Counted from the first letter of the stretch, positions 28,958 through 43,037 are shown. The stretch: DNA of 64,000 bases from Actinomycetota bacterium (GCA_027728065.1 JAQBVO010000004.1:1-64000); one strand, 5' to 3'. Notes: generated by a model from the letters alone, not told the origin. Made by a program: numbers and translations.

Positions 28958-29526
28958 CGGTTGGCCCCAGGAACCCAGAGCTGATCACCGATCTCTTTAT
29001 TTGCATGACGCGCTAGAACAAAGAGTAGATCCGAACAGCGATTGAGATACTTTGCAGTTACTGGATTAACTCCTGACCCAAATGCGTGAATAGCTGCCCA
29101 TGTGCATCTCTCGGCACGGCGCAAGACAGTTCGGGCAACATGTAAATGCGCTGCGGCCGGTGTTCCAGAGGGTAGAACAAATGAACGCAAAGATTCAAGA
29201 TCTGCATTGTATTTGTCAATCTGTTCTTCCAAATAAGTAATCTGTGACTCCAGTACTCTCAGCGGCTCAAATGCTGGTGAATCTACAACTGGTGTACACA
29301 AATCTGCGCCCACATCAAATAAGTCATTTTGAATCCTCACGAGCAAGGCGCGTACATCTGCAGAAATTTCATCGGTTGCTAGAACTACGCCGATAGAGGA
29401 GTTGGCTTCATCGACCGTGGCATACGCCTCAAGACGCGGATCATTTTTAGATGTCCGGCTCATGTCACCAAGAGATGTCGTACCGTCATCGCCGGTCTTG
29501 GTGTAAATACGGGTTAAATTAACCAT
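28954..29526 (-). CDS. Cob(I)yrinic acid a,c-diamide adenosyltransferase (PduO-type)
   Basis: 'RIYTKTGDDGTTSLGDMSRTSKNDPRLEAYATVDEANSSIG', 'VLRRAERC', 'YLNRCSDLLFVLAR'. Confidence 0.95.
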   Translation of the reverse strand: MVNLTRIYTKTGDDGTTSLGDMSRTSKNDPRLEAYATVDEANSSIGVVLATDEISADVRALLVRIQNDLFDVGADLCTPVVDSPAFEPLRVLESQITYLEEQIDKYNADLESLRSFVLPSGTPAAAHLHVARTVLRRAERCTWAAIHAFGSGVNPVTAKYLNRCSDLLFVLARHANKEIGDQLWVPGANR

Positions 29527-29554
29527 GCCCGTAGCCTATAAGTAGAATGCGGCC

Positions 29555-30814
29555 ATGGCATCTCTGGATCGTTTCCGTGTCACGGGTGGTGCCCATCTGC
29601 GCGGAGAAGTAACGGTCACTGGAGCCAAGAACTCGGTATTAAAACTTATGGCCGCCTCGCTTTTAACTACTGGAAAAACAACTATTACTAACGTGCCAGA
29701 GATTGCAGATGTCGAGATCATGTCGGATTTATTGACGCGATTGGGCTGCACTGTGGCTCATATCAAAGATAGCGTAATTATTGATGTACCGGCCATGCCC
29801 GGTTATCGCGCAGATTACGATCTTGTACGAAGGATGCGAGCATCAATTAACGTCTTAGGTCCATTGGTAGCGCGCATTGGTAAGGCCGAAGTTGCACTGC
29901 CCGGCGGAGATGCGATTGGCTCGCGAGGTTTAGATTTTCATATCAAGGGATTAGAAGCCCTCGGTGCTAACGCCCACATCGAACATGGATATGTTATCGC
30001 CCAAGCCCCTGCGGGATTAACTGGAACGATAATCGATTTAGATTTTCCGAGCGTTGGAGCAACTGAAAATATTATGACGGCGGCGGTATTAGCTAAAGGT
30101 ATAACCAGAATTGATAACGCTGCACGCGAACCCGATGTAGTAGATCTCGGCGAGTTTTTAATCTCGATGGGTGCAAAGATTCAAGGCCTCGGTACTCCAC
30201 TAATCACTATTGAGGGTGTTGAAAAACTCAATCCAACTACTCACGCAACAATCCCTGACCGCATTATTAGTGGAACGTGGGCATTTGCCGCAGTCATGAC
30301 TCAAGGCGATATCACAATCCATGGAGCCCGCGCGCAGGACCTAGAACTCCCCCTTGAAAAATTAACTAGTGCAGGTGCAATCGTCACAACTACCGTCGAT
30401 GGAATACGAGTCCGTATGGATTCAAGACCGCGAGCGATAGATGTTGCAACCCTTCCATACCCTGGTTTTCCAACTGACTTGCTACCTATGGTGATTGCCC
30501 TTAACTCAATCGCCGATGGACACTCATTGGTAACCGAAAACGTCTTTGAATCGCGCTTTATGTTTGTCAACGAGCTCATCCGCCTGGGCGCGCAGATTTC
30601 AGTCGATGGACATCATGCATCTATCGATGGCGTAAGCGAGCTTTCAAGTGCTCCGGTTGAGGCGACCGATATCCGCGCAGGTGCAGGTCTAGTATTAGCA
30701 GCGCTGGTAAGTGAGGGTGAGACAACGATCGATGCCGCCTTCCATGTCGATCGTGGCTATCCCAACTTTGCAGCGCAGTTAACCTCTCTTGGTGCGAAAG
30801 TGAGCCGCGAATAA
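29555..30814 (+). CDS. murA: UDP-N-acetylglucosamine 1-carboxyvinyltransferase
   Basis: '[15 protein letters not shown]', '[17 protein letters not shown]', '[12 protein letters not shown]'. Confidence 0.96.
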   Translation: MASLDRFRVTGGAHLRGEVTVTGAKNSVLKLMAASLLTTGKTTITNVPEIADVEIMSDLLTRLGCTVAHIKDSVIIDVPAMPGYRADYDLVRRMRASINVLGPLVARIGKAEVALPGGDAIGSRGLDFHIKGLEALGANAHIEHGYVIAQAPAGLTGTIIDLDFPSVGATENIMTAAVLAKGITRIDNAAREPDVVDLGEFLISMGAKIQGLGTPLITIEGVEKLNPTTHATIPDRIISGTWAFAAVMTQGDITIHGARAQDLELPLEKLTSAGAIVTTTVDGIRVRMDSRPRAIDVATLPYPGFPTDLLPMVIALNSIADGHSLVTENVFESRFMFVNELIRLGAQISVDGHHASIDGVSELSSAPVEATDIRAGAGLVLAALVSEGETTIDAAFHVDRGYPNFAAQLTSLGAKVSRE

Positions 30815-31734
30815 TGTCACCCATTCCAGATCGCAACTTAGCTCTCGAGCTAATCCGTGTTACTGAAACCGCTGCAATTGCGGCGGCACCCTGGGTAGGA
30901 CGAGGTGAAAAGAACTTAGCCGATAAGGCGGCAGTTGAAGCGATGCGCGAGAGGATTAATACCGTTGATATGTCAGGTGTTGTTGTCATTGGTGAGGGCG
31001 AGAAAGATGATGCCCCAATGTTGCACAACGGTGAAAACGTTGGCAATCAACAAGGCCCGTCCTGTGATGTTGCAGTTGATCCAATCGATGGAACCTCACT
31101 GACTGCAAATGGAATGAACGGTGCGATTTCAGTTATCGCCCTGTCTCCACGCGGCACGATGTATGATCCAAAGCGCTCTTTTTATATGAATAAAATCGTT
31201 ACAGGCCCAGAGGCTGCACATGTAATTGATATCAATGCAACTACTGCTCAGAATATCCAGGCCGTTGCAAAGGCTAAAAATCTAGCGATCAGTGATGTCA
31301 CTGTCATCGTTTTAAACCGCCCACGTCACGAACAGTTAATCTCTGAGATTCGCGCCGCCGGTGCCCGCATCCGTTTAATTCAAGATGGAGATGTCGCAGC
31401 TGCTATTGAAACTGCGCGTCCCAACACTGGAATCGATTTATTGATGGGAATCGGCGGAACCCCGGAAGGAGTAATCGCAGCGGTCGCGATGATCTGTTTA
31501 GGTGGCTCGATTCAGGGTCAACTACATGTTGATGGTAAGGCATCGGGTCCGATTTTGTACACTAAGGATCTAGTTAACTCTGAAGACGTCTTCTTGGCAG
31601 CTACTGGAATTACAGATGGTGAGTTAATCAATGGCATTAGATACACAAGTTTTGGTGCCATTAGCCAATCGATTGTGATGCGCGGTAAGTCAAAAACGGT
31701 CCGAGTAATCGAAACTGAGCACCACTTAAAGTAA
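30814..31734 (+). CDS. glpX: Fructose-1,6-bisphosphatase class II
   Basis: '[16 protein letters not shown]', '[15 protein letters not shown]', '[14 protein letters not shown]'. Confidence 0.96.
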   Translation: MSPIPDRNLALELIRVTETAAIAAAPWVGRGEKNLADKAAVEAMRERINTVDMSGVVVIGEGEKDDAPMLHNGENVGNQQGPSCDVAVDPIDGTSLTANGMNGAISVIALSPRGTMYDPKRSFYMNKIVTGPEAAHVIDINATTAQNIQAVAKAKNLAISDVTVIVLNRPRHEQLISEIRAAGARIRLIQDGDVAAAIETARPNTGIDLLMGIGGTPEGVIAAVAMICLGGSIQGQLHVDGKASGPILYTKDLVNSEDVFLAATGITDGELINGIRYTSFGAISQSIVMRGKSKTVRVIETEHHLK

Positions 31735-31735
31735 G

Positions 31736-31990
31736 TTACTTACCAACAGTCTCGGTAAGAATTGAAACACGGTTTTTTGCAACCGATAAGAAGCCACCAC
31801 TGACCTTAAATTCGGTGGTGCTTCCATCAGATGCATGAATACTTACCTGTCCATCGGCAAGTACACCAAAGAGCGGTGCGTGATCGGTAAGAATTCCGAT
31901 ATCACCTTCGACTGTTCGTGTAGAGACAGAGACTGCCTCTCCCGACCAAACGCGCTCGGTTGGAGATACGAGTTCGACTTTGAGTGTCAT
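31736..31990 (-). CDS. atpC: ATP synthase epsilon subunit
   Basis: 'LKVELVSPTERVWSGEA', 'GDIGILTDHAPLFGVLADG'. Confidence 0.95.
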   Translation of the reverse strand: MTLKVELVSPTERVWSGEAVSVSTRTVEGDIGILTDHAPLFGVLADGQVSIHASDGSTTEFKVSGGFLSVAKNRVSILTETVGK

Positions 31991-31997
31991 CTATCTC

Positions 31998-34342
<2,345 letters not shown>

Positions 34343-34345
34343 GAG

Positions 34346-35986
34346 TTACCTCTTCACCGCCGGTGGAACGTACTTAGTTATCTGTTCTGCCTCTTCGCCC
34401 TCTAATGCATCGGCGGGAGCATCGTTAACGATAGTCGGAGAAGATGTCTTAAAGATTTTCTTAAAGTCATCGAGGGCAATCTGCATTGTGGCAACAGTGT
34501 CATCTTCGAGCAGTTTGGTCTCTGAGATTACAGTGAAGATTTCTTTGCGTTCGCGGCCAATAAACTCTAGGAGCTCTGCCTCAAAGCGGCGAATATCGGC
34601 CACAGGAACCGAATCCAACCCACCTGAAGTACCGGCCCAGATTGAGGTGATCTGCTTCTCGAGTGAATATGGTGAGTACTGACCCTGCTTCAAGAGTTCA
34701 ACCATGCGAACCCCGCGCTCGAGTTGTGCCTTAGAGGCTGCATCTAGGTCGGAGCCAAATGCTGAGAAGGCTTCGAGCTCACGGAACTGTGCAAGATCAA
34801 GACGCAGGCGGCCTGCGATCTTCTTCATCGCTTTCGTTTGAGCTGAACCACCCACACGAGAAACCGAAACTCCTACGTTGATCGCTGGGCGCACACCTGC
34901 GTTAAACAGATCTGTCTCAAGGAAGCACTGTCCATCGGTAATCGAAATAACATTTGTTGGAATAAATGCAGAGACGTCATTTCCCTTAGTCTCAATGATC
35001 GGTAGACCAGTCATCGAACCACCACCGAGTTCATCGGAGAGTTTTGCGCAACGCTCTAACAGACGTGAATGTAAGTAGAAAACATCTCCAGGATATGCCT
35101 CGCGGCCTGGTGGGCGACGCAGCAGCAATGAGACTGAACGATAAGCCTCTGCCTGCTTTGATAAATCATCAAAAACGATAAGAACGTGCTCGCCCTTATA
35201 CATCCAGTGCTGGCCGATTGATGAGCCAGTGTATGGAGCTAAATATTTAAAGCCAGCTGGATCAGAGGCAGGAGATGCAACGATAGTTGTGTACTCCATT
35301 GCACCAGCCTCTTCAAGTGCGCCTCTCACAGCTGCAATCGTCGAACCTTTTTGTCCTATGGCAACGTAGATGCATTTAACTTGCCTCTTTGGATCTGCAG
35401 ATTTCCAGTTTTCTTTCTGATTAATAATCGTATCTACAGCAACGGCCGTCTTACCTGTCTGGCGATCACCGATGATTAACTGACGCTGTCCGCGACCGAT
35501 CGCTGTCATCGCATCTATAGCTTTAATTCCAGTGGCCAGCGGCTCTTTTACGGGTTGGCGTTGAATTACCGAGGGAGCCTGAAGTTCGAGTGCGCGGCGT
35601 GCATCGGCTTTGATTTCACCCTTACCATCGATAGGACGACCGAGCGAATCTACAACCCGACCAAGAAATCCATCACCAACTGGCACTGAGAGAATCTCGC
35701 CGGTACGGCGCACCGACGTTCCCTCTTCAATACCTTGGTTGCTGCCCAGGATAACAACACCGATTTCGCGGACATCGAGGTTGAGTGCAAGTCCAAGTGT
35801 GCCGTTTGCAAACTCCACCAATTCATTTGCCATCGTCGATGGTAGGCCTTCAACGCGTGCGATGCCATCGCCTGCTTGGCTAACGGTTCCGACTTCATCT
35901 CTAGCTGCAACTCCTGGATCGTATGATTTAACAAAATTTGCTAAGGCTGCCTGGATGTCGGCCGGGTTAATCGTGAGCTCTGACAT
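34346..35986 (-). CDS. atpA: ATP synthase alpha subunit
   Basis: '[19 protein letters not shown]', '[18 protein letters not shown]'. Confidence 0.98.
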   Translation of the reverse strand: MSELTINPADIQAALANFVKSYDPGVAARDEVGTVSQAGDGIARVEGLPSTMANELVEFANGTLGLALNLDVREIGVVILGSNQGIEEGTSVRRTGEILSVPVGDGFLGRVVDSLGRPIDGKGEIKADARRALELQAPSVIQRQPVKEPLATGIKAIDAMTAIGRGQRQLIIGDRQTGKTAVAVDTIINQKENWKSADPKRQVKCIYVAIGQKGSTIAAVRGALEEAGAMEYTTIVASPASDPAGFKYLAPYTGSSIGQHWMYKGEHVLIVFDDLSKQAEAYRSVSLLLRRPPGREAYPGDVFYLHSRLLERCAKLSDELGGGSMTGLPIIETKGNDVSAFIPTNVISITDGQCFLETDLFNAGVRPAINVGVSVSRVGGSAQTKAMKKIAGRLRLDLAQFRELEAFSAFGSDLDAASKAQLERGVRMVELLKQGQYSPYSLEKQITSIWAGTSGGLDSVPVADIRRFEAELLEFIGRERKEIFTVISETKLLEDDTVATMQIALDDFKKIFKTSSPTIVNDAPADALEGEEAEQITKYVPPAVKR

Positions 35987-35998
35987 TTCTTTCTCCCT

Positions 35999-36826
35999 TT
36001 ATTTGCTTCCGACTGCGGCACGTGCGGCCCCAGCCAAACGATTTGAAACTGTTCCATCTACTAACTCATCTGCAAACTTGATTGAAACTCCACCAATAAC
36101 ATTTGGTTCAATCTCAATATTGATACGTACCGGTTGACCAACCTGCTTATTAAGCGCGACCGACAAACGATTTTGTTGAGTAGTGCTCATCGGAACGGCC
36201 ACACGAACAAGGGCAATAACGCGATTGCGTCGTGCAGCTAGGGCGTGTGCATAATCGGCAAATGCCGATTCGATACTTCGACCACGCCATGTATTTACTA
36301 ACTGCGAAACTAGCTTCACCGCTGAATCAGAAGCACCCTTGAGAATCTGGCTAACAAGTGTTGCTTTAGCCAGCTTTGCATTTGATGTCAGTGCCCTGCG
36401 AAGCTCTGCTGAGCCTGCAATCGCACGTGAAGCGGTAAAAATTTCATCCTCTAGGCGATCGAGTTGGCCGGCGATATTGGCAGCTGATGCCTCTGCCTCA
36501 ATGGCTAATTGCTCAATTACAAGTACAAGATCCTTTGGAGTAGACCAACGCATCGCTACAATCTCAGAGGCAATACCGAGCGCAGTTGTACTGACTTTAG
36601 AAGCAAATAACTCTGCAAGAAATACCGACTTTGATTGAGCATCACGAGAAGAATCGGTCAAAGCACGACGAACTGCGATATTTGTATCAAGTACATCAGC
36701 AATAAGGAAAAGCTCAACACTCAAGGTAGATGCAGCCTTTGCATCTGTGCCTTTAACGGCAGCATCTAACGTCAACCGTGCAGTCACTAATGACCGACGA
36801 CTGCTACCTCCGAGGTGAGCTCTCAT
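35999..36826 (-). CDS. atpH: ATP synthase delta subunit
   Basis: C-terminal OSCP/delta region 'INIEIEPNVIGGVSIKFADELVDGTVSNRL'. Confidence 0.95.
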   Translation of the reverse strand: MRAHLGGSSRRSLVTARLTLDAAVKGTDAKAASTLSVELFLIADVLDTNIAVRRALTDSSRDAQSKSVFLAELFASKVSTTALGIASEIVAMRWSTPKDLVLVIEQLAIEAEASAANIAGQLDRLEDEIFTASRAIAGSAELRRALTSNAKLAKATLVSQILKGASDSAVKLVSQLVNTWRGRSIESAFADYAHALAARRNRVIALVRVAVPMSTTQQNRLSVALNKQVGQPVRINIEIEPNVIGGVSIKFADELVDGTVSNRLAGAARAAVGSK

Positions 36827-36829
36827 GAA

Positions 36830-37372
36830 TTACTTACTCTTCTCTAGATCATCTAAGAAACGCTCGACAACGCGTGATTGGCGCGCTGCATCATCGAGTG
36901 ATTCACCAACGATTTTCGATGCAAGTTCGACAGCAAGGGCACCAACTTCAGCACGAAGAGATGTAATAGCCTGCTGGCGCTCTGCCTCAATTGATGCATG
37001 GGCCGTTGCAGTAATGCGCACCGCTTCTTCCTGTGCCTTTGCACGAAGATCTTCAATGATAGATGCTCCCTGCACACGAGCATCTTCGCGCAGAGTCTGT
37101 GCTTCTTCTCGGGCCTTAGCTAGCTGTCCGGTGTACTGAGCAAGTGCCTGTTGAGCTTCTAAATGCGCCTTTTCAGCTCTAGCAAGACCACCTTCTATGG
37201 CGTTAGTCCGTTCTTCATATGCCTTCTCAAATTTCGGTACAACTTTTAACTTGAGCACATAAAATAAAAGTGAAAACGCAACTAATCCCACGATAATTTC
37301 AGCTAAATGCGGAATTACCGGGCTTGGCGCTTCTGCAGCTGCTAGGTCAATAAAATTATTCAATTCACTCAT
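36830..37372 (-). CDS. atpF: ATP synthase b subunit
   Basis: Single TM then a long coiled coil. Operon position. Confidence 0.95.
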   Translation of the reverse strand: MSELNNFIDLAAAEAPSPVIPHLAEIIVGLVAFSLLFYVLKLKVVPKFEKAYEERTNAIEGGLARAEKAHLEAQQALAQYTGQLAKAREEAQTLREDARVQGASIIEDLRAKAQEEAVRITATAHASIEAERQQAITSLRAEVGALAVELASKIVGESLDDAARQSRVVERFLDDLEKSK

Positions 37373-37401
37373 ATAACCTCAAATTCAAATAACTTAATCG
37401 A

Positions 37402-37608
37402 CTATTTCAAAACGAATGCTAAAACTAGACCTAAAATGGCTAGAGCTTCTGCTAGTGCAAAGCCTAGGAAGGCAAGCGGTTGCAAGATGCTACGTGCTTC
37501 TGGCTGACGTGCGACTCCATTGATATAAGCAGCAAAGATTAATCCGATAGCAATACCCGGTCCAATTGTTGATAGACCGAATCCAACTATTCCAAGCGTT
37601 CCTGTCAT
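37402..37608 (-). CDS. atpE: ATP synthase c subunit
   Basis: Two-helix hairpin '[24 protein letters not shown]...[18 protein letters not shown]'. Start near 37608. Confidence 0.96.
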   Translation of the reverse strand: MTGTLGIVGFGLSTIGPGIAIGLIFAAYINGVARQPEARSILQPLAFLGFALAEALAILGLVLAFVLK

Positions 37609-37661
37609 TTCATTTTCCTTTCCGATATTGATCAAGCATTTGCTTGGCCAAACTTATAGGT

Positions 37662-38450
37662 TTAGTGCTCATCTGCCAAAGCCCCTGCAATATAAAGGGC
37701 TGAAAGCAGGGTAAATATATAGGCCTGTAGACATTGAACAAAGAATTCAAAAAACGTAAATACAATAGAGAATGCAAAGGAAAATACACTAAAAAGCTGA
37801 AGTATAAAATTATCATTATGCAGCAGATATTCGCCACCTAGGGTGAATAGAATTAACAACAAGTGTCCAGCAAACATATTTCCAAATAGACGCATTGCTA
37901 ACGTTAGTGGACGAATCAAAAAGTATGTTGCAAATTCTAGCGGGGCTTGAATTAGGTACATAAACTTTGGAATGCCCGGCATAAAGCACATATCCTTTAG
38001 ATACTTAAGTAAGCCATGTTTACGAATTGCCACGAAATGATAGGTGAAATAAACAAATAGAGTGATTGCGACCGGAAAGCCAATTCTAGACATAGTTGGA
38101 AACTGAATGAAAGGAATAATTCCAAAAAGATTATTCGTTAATATAAAAGTAAAGATTGTAAACAAGAATGGCACGAATCTTCGAAATTCCGATCCAATTA
38201 CATCTTGACCTATCTCGTTCCTTATGAATCCATAAACTGTCTCTCCTGCGAATTGCAATTTGGAAGGTATGATCGAGGCCTTGCGAGATGAGGCTATAAA
38301 AAGAGTTGATACAAGAAATACCGAGAAGAAAACCAATATGACTGGCTTTGTAGTTAAAATCGAATCTCCAAATATAGGAGGCAGAATAAAATCTCCAGCA
38401 TCTGGAGGAACAAAGCCCTCATCTGTGCTAGAACGCAGTGAATTGCGCAC
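37662..38450 (-). CDS. atpB: ATP synthase a subunit
   Basis: 'FATYFLIRPLTLAMRLFGNMFAGHLLL'. Confidence 0.96.
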   Translation of the reverse strand: MRNSLRSSTDEGFVPPDAGDFILPPIFGDSILTTKPVILVFFSVFLVSTLFIASSRKASIIPSKLQFAGETVYGFIRNEIGQDVIGSEFRRFVPFLFTIFTFILTNNLFGIIPFIQFPTMSRIGFPVAITLFVYFTYHFVAIRKHGLLKYLKDMCFMPGIPKFMYLIQAPLEFATYFLIRPLTLAMRLFGNMFAGHLLLILFTLGGEYLLHNDNFILQLFSVFSFAFSIVFTFFEFFVQCLQAYIFTLLSALYIAGALADEH

Positions 38451-38569
38451 TCATAACTCCTTCAAAGTTTTTAAACACTGGCTACAACCGGGAAGTTAAG
38501 ACGGGGGAAGCCTATGGCAGGGGCGCCCAGGTTGAGAAATCGAACTCCCTTAAGAGATAGTGGGACGGC

Positions 38570-38758
38570 TCACTCACGGCCAAAGCGCAGCCAGACGAGA
38601 TAAACGGCCCCGCTGATACCCACCAAGAGTCCGATCAGGGTGAAGTAGCTCTTTCCCAGCCAGTAGTCCAGGCCATAACCAATCGCACCCCAAAAAACTA
38701 GGCCAGAGATTAGGTAACCAAAGATCGACCACATCGCACTCTCTTCGCGCTTTACCAT
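38570..38758 (-). CDS. AtpZ/AtpI-like small membrane protein
   Basis: Two-TM 'GYLISGLVFWGAIGYGLDYWLGKSYFTLIGLLVGISGAVYLVWL' in the atp operon. Confidence 0.7.
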   Translation of the reverse strand: MVKREESAMWSIFGYLISGLVFWGAIGYGLDYWLGKSYFTLIGLLVGISGAVYLVWLRFGRE

Positions 38759-38768
38759 GGAGGGCTCC

Positions 38769-39182
38769 TTAGTTTTTCCTATCGGGAAGAGGTAAATGTA
38801 AGCGAAGTTTCATGAAACTAGCAATCTCACCCCACAGCCAGGCGATAGTGAGTACAACGGCCGTGATTCCAAAGGTAGTGCGGCTAATAGTTGCACGATC
38901 TGTGAAGTTGGTTATCGCCCACAGTAAGACCCCTAGGGCCAACATCTTTGCGAAATAGGAAAAGAGCACTATTGCCATCGTTGAAATCGGTTCTAAGTTT
39001 CTGGTCAAGCGTGCGAGCCCAATGTGAATAATAAAGAAGATGACGACAACAAACTGAGCAAGAAGTGCACCGTACAGACCACTTACTCCACTAAAAAATA
39101 GCGAGAGTGCGGTAGAGACAATGCTGACGACTAGCGTTGGAATGAAAGCCCCACGGAGTAAACGTGCTTCATTGCTACTCAT
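38769..39182 (-). CDS. ATP synthase subunit I-like membrane protein
   Basis: Four-TM protein directly upstream in the atp operon. Confidence 0.65.
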   Translation of the reverse strand: MSSNEARLLRGAFIPTLVVSIVSTALSLFFSGVSGLYGALLAQFVVVIFFIIHIGLARLTRNLEPISTMAIVLFSYFAKMLALGVLLWAITNFTDRATISRTTFGITAVVLTIAWLWGEIASFMKLRLHLPLPDRKN

Positions 39183-40258
39183 AGAATTACTTTCTTTCCC
39201 AATTTAGAAACGGCGACTGTGATACCTATAAAAACAATCGCAGTAATGGCAGCGACCCACCATGGTGCAAATGCTAGAACTGTGACAGGAAAGGCGATCG
39301 TTGCGGTCCAGAGATATAAAATAGATGCCGACCTTAATTGAGAGTTGCCGGCACTGAGCAAGCGGTGATGTAGATGCTTGTTATCGGGTGCAAAAGGTGA
39401 TTTACCGGCCCTTACACGACGGCTTACGGCAAGTAATAAATCAATTAATGGAATTGCAAGTACGGCAAATGGTAACAAGAGAGGTAGCAATGTTGGACCC
39501 GTGGATTCGCTTGAAATTGCATTGGGATCTACTTGGCCAGTTAAGGTAATTGCTGCAGATGCCAATAAGAGTCCAAGCAGCATCGATCCACTATCACCCA
39601 TAAAAATCCGTGCCGGGTGAGTGTTATGGGGCAGGAAACCGATACATATTCCGACCAAAACCGCGGTTATTAACGATGGTGTACCGGCACGGCTAAATCC
39701 ATATTCGACGGCTAATAGATAGGCAAAGGCAAAGAATGCAATACCGGCTATTGCCACGATTCCAGCGGCTAAACCATCCATACCATCGATAAAGTTAACT
39801 GCATTGATTGTAATAAGCACGATTAATACCGTCACCAACTGTCCAATACTTGGTGGCAAGGTAATAACGCCATTAATAGGGAGCCAGAGGATTTGGATTC
39901 CGTAGATCAATAAAATACCGGCAACGAAGACTTGCCCAGCAAGTTTTGTGACTGCATCTAGTTGAAAGCGATCATCGGCCATTCCAAGCAAAACCACGAA
40001 CGTTGCCGCTAGGAAAATGCCCTGTGATTCGTGGCCAAATGATTTGCCGACAAGGGGCAGATGGTTAACGATCATGAAAGTTACGCTCATCGCCATCCAC
40101 ATCGCTACTCCGCCCCAGCGTGCAGTTGGTGTGATGTGAATATCCCGTCCGCGAATCTGTGCAACTGCGCCAAAACGAATTGCTTGCGTGCGTACTAAGG
40201 GAGTAATCAGATAACACAGCGCCGCTGAAATGAGAAGAGTTACTAAGTACTCACGCAT
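39179..40258 (-). CDS. Undecaprenyl-phosphate alpha-GlcNAc 1-phosphate transferase (WecA/TagO/MraY family)
   Basis: 'NAVNFIDGMDGLAAGIVAIAG', 'FMGDSGSMLLGL', 'PDNKHLHHRLL'. Confidence 0.94.
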   Translation of the reverse strand: MREYLVTLLISAALCYLITPLVRTQAIRFGAVAQIRGRDIHITPTARWGGVAMWMAMSVTFMIVNHLPLVGKSFGHESQGIFLAATFVVLLGMADDRFQLDAVTKLAGQVFVAGILLIYGIQILWLPINGVITLPPSIGQLVTVLIVLITINAVNFIDGMDGLAAGIVAIAGIAFFAFAYLLAVEYGFSRAGTPSLITAVLVGICIGFLPHNTHPARIFMGDSGSMLLGLLLASAAITLTGQVDPNAISSESTGPTLLPLLLPFAVLAIPLIDLLLAVSRRVRAGKSPFAPDNKHLHHRLLSAGNSQLRSASILYLWTATIAFPVTVLAFAPWWVAAITAIVFIGITVAVSKLGKKVIL

Positions 40259-40267
40259 TAAGAGCTC

Positions 40268-41527
40268 TTACCTCTGGTAGATAGGAAAACGCGCGGTAAG
40301 TGCGTGGACTTCGCTCTTAATCGATGCATGGACTGCCGCATTATCAGTTGCAATCGCGCGCGCGATTAAACCGGCAATCTGCTTCATCTCAGATGTTCCC
40401 ATACCTTGAGTAGTTGTGGCTGGGGTTCCAACACGTATACCGCTTGTCACTCCAGGTGAAAGTGGATCGTAGGGAATTGAGTTTTTATTCATTACTATTC
40501 CTGCCGCGCCGCAACGCTCATCGGCGACTTTGCCAGTAACACCAGTGCTGCGAATATCCATCAGCGCAAGGTGGGTCTGTGTCCCACCAGATACTGCCCG
40601 CATCCCCTGCGCCTCAAGGGCGGCAGCTAGCGCTTTGGCGTTTATGATTACATCCTTGGCATACTTTTGATAAGCAGGGGTCGCACACTCTGCAAGGGCT
40701 ACGGCCTTTCCTGCAACGGCCGACATGATTGGCCCGCCCTGCATTCCAGGGAAGATGGACTTATCAATCGCCGCTGCATGTTCGGCCTTTGCCAAAATCA
40801 TTCCACCGCGTGGTCCTCGCAAAACTTTATGTGTAGTAAATGAGACAACATCGGCGTATGGCACAGGGGATGGAATCGCTTTACCGGCGACCAAACCGAT
40901 GAAGTGCGCCGCATCGACCCACATAATCGCACCGACCTCATCACAGATGACACGAATCTTTTCAAAATCAATCAATGATGGATAGGCAGTTGCGCCCGAG
41001 CAGATCATCTTTGGTTTAGTTGCTATCGCCTTATCTCGTAGCTCGTCATAATCAATAAGTTCGTTATCGGCACGTACTCCATAGGATTCGACGTTAAACC
41101 ACTTTCCAGAGAAGTTAACTGCCGAGCCATGAGTCAAGTGACCGCCATGTGGCAGTGACATTGCTAATACCGTATCCCCGGGGCGAGTAAATGCTTGATA
41201 GACAGCGATATTGGCACTTGCCCCTGAGTGTGGCTGAACATTTGCATGGTCGGCGCCAAATAAAAGCTTAGCCCGCTCTATCGCAAGGTATTCGACCTTA
41301 TCTACCTCTTCGCAGCCCCCGTAGTAGCGCTTACCTGGATAGCCCTCGGCATATTTATTCGAAAGCGTTGAGCCCATCGCCGCTAATACTGCCCGTGATG
41401 TGAAGTTCTCCGAAGCGATTAACTGTAAGTTGCTTTGCTGACGCTTGAGTTCGGATAATAAGACCGCAGCAATCTCAGGATCTCGCTTATCTAATGCGTC
41501 GAAATCGGGGCCATAGAAAGTAGACAT
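40268..41527 (-). CDS. glyA: Serine hydroxymethyltransferase
   Basis: 'LIASENFTSRAVLAAMGSTLSNKYAEGYPGKRYYGGCEEVD', 'VSFTTHKVLRGPRGG'. Confidence 0.97.
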   Translation of the reverse strand: MSTFYGPDFDALDKRDPEIAAVLLSELKRQQSNLQLIASENFTSRAVLAAMGSTLSNKYAEGYPGKRYYGGCEEVDKVEYLAIERAKLLFGADHANVQPHSGASANIAVYQAFTRPGDTVLAMSLPHGGHLTHGSAVNFSGKWFNVESYGVRADNELIDYDELRDKAIATKPKMICSGATAYPSLIDFEKIRVICDEVGAIMWVDAAHFIGLVAGKAIPSPVPYADVVSFTTHKVLRGPRGGMILAKAEHAAAIDKSIFPGMQGGPIMSAVAGKAVALAECATPAYQKYAKDVIINAKALAAALEAQGMRAVSGGTQTHLALMDIRSTGVTGKVADERCGAAGIVMNKNSIPYDPLSPGVTSGIRVGTPATTTQGMGTSEMKQIAGLIARAIATDNAAVHASIKSEVHALTARFPIYQR

Positions 41528-41536
41528 GGTGGGATC

Positions 41537-42181
41537 TTATAGTGCGCTGGCTCCGGGCACGATATTTTGAATCTCTTCCAATGAGATGGACCCGACTCGC
41601 AGTACCCGCACACCGGTCTCATCGGCCTCAAGCACAGTTGTAATAGGACCATTGCGTAGCTTGCCATTATTGAACTGCATCGCTAAATCTGAGTCCAATA
41701 CAAAGATATCGCTCAGGGCTTTAGGTACAGGACGGCCAACTCGTACACCACTTGCTACTGCCAATGGGCCGCTTTTAGCCAATAACGCCTTTGCAAATCT
41801 GCTTTTTGGAACACGGATACTGACGCGATCTAATTGATTTGCATCACCCAAATCCCAACTCAAACCCGTTTGTGGCCGAAGATTCATTGACAACATTCCT
41901 GGCCAAAACTCTTTCATTAGTGCGCTAATCTCTGGAGTAATCTCTCGCACAACACCTTGCGCCGTCTTTGTGCTAGCGACTAAAACTTGAGCGGCTGTAA
42001 AGAGTGGGTCTCCACGTAAGACATGCATTGCACGGACTGCATCGTGTTTGAAAGCATCACAGGCAAATGCGTAACTATGCTCGAGTGGAATCGCGATGAT
42101 GTATCCATCGGCGATTGCTTTACAGGCTTTGCTGACATGGCGGCTCAGTTCGCCCTTTTTCAAATCAATCTCTTTGCCCAT
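41537..42181 (-). CDS. Threonylcarbamoyl-AMP synthase (Sua5/YwlC/YrdC family)
   Basis: YrdC-like domain. Position directly after prmC. Confidence 0.85.
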   Translation of the reverse strand: MGKEIDLKKGELSRHVSKACKAIADGYIIAIPLEHSYAFACDAFKHDAVRAMHVLRGDPLFTAAQVLVASTKTAQGVVREITPEISALMKEFWPGMLSMNLRPQTGLSWDLGDANQLDRVSIRVPKSRFAKALLAKSGPLAVASGVRVGRPVPKALSDIFVLDSDLAMQFNNGKLRNGPITTVLEADETGVRVLRVGSISLEEIQNIVPGASAL

Positions 42182-42183
42182 GG

Positions 42184-43032
42184 TTACCTCCTTTGCGCAC
42201 TCGTCCAGCGTGGTCGACCAACGAGGTCATCATGGAGTCTAATGCTCTCAAAATCTAGAGCTAATTCGCTAGCAATTGCAGCTCCCTGATCTTGAGCATG
42301 TTCGATAACTAAAACTCCACCGGGCTTTAACAGACGAGCCGCAGCGGTGATAAAAATCTTTGGCATCTCCATTCCAGTCGGTCCACCAAATAGTGCGATA
42401 TGAGGTTCAAATCCTGCGACATCTCGAGGAAGTGATTGCATATCGGGAAGATAGGGTGGATTAGCAATGACAATATCTCCTTTAATTCCAGGAAGTACCT
42501 CTGCTACATCACCTTCAACTACTCGAACATTTTCGGCGATTACCGAGACATTTCTCTTGAGCCAGACAAGGGCTTCTGGTGATTTCTCTACCGCAATTAC
42601 TCGCGCAGTAGGTGCCTCTGTGGCAATTGCAAGGCAGAGTGCACCAGAACCTGCCCCCAAATCGATAACGCTGACTGGGGCTGGCAGATTCTTAATGTGC
42701 GTTAAAACAGCATCGACTAATAACTCTGACTCTGGACGTGGTACTAAGACCCCTGGACCAACTTCAATCTCTAAATATCTAAATGCTGCAACACCAATTA
42801 AGTACTGCAAAGGCTCATGATTGATTCGCCGATCCAATAAAGTTAAGAACTGCTCTTCAATTACACCAGTATCACTCACTCCTCTTAAGGTATTTTCAAG
42901 CAATACTGAGTTATGGAGATCCATTCGTGTTAAACCTAAGACATGGGCTAATAAATGTTCGGCATCAACTTCGCTTAGGCCAGATTCTGCCAACTGTGAT
43001 TTTGCTTCACGAAGCCGAGATTTGATGTCCAT
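42184..43032 (-). CDS. prmC: Peptide chain release factor N5-glutamine methyltransferase
   Basis: 'VIDLGAGSGALCLAIA', 'IVIANPPYLP'. Follows prfA. Confidence 0.95.
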   Translation of the reverse strand: MDIKSRLREAKSQLAESGLSEVDAEHLLAHVLGLTRMDLHNSVLLENTLRGVSDTGVIEEQFLTLLDRRINHEPLQYLIGVAAFRYLEIEVGPGVLVPRPESELLVDAVLTHIKNLPAPVSVIDLGAGSGALCLAIATEAPTARVIAVEKSPEALVWLKRNVSVIAENVRVVEGDVAEVLPGIKGDIVIANPPYLPDMQSLPRDVAGFEPHIALFGGPTGMEMPKIFITAAARLLKPGGVLVIEHAQDQGAAIASELALDFESIRLHDDLVGRPRWTSAQRR

Positions 43033-43037
43033 TAAAA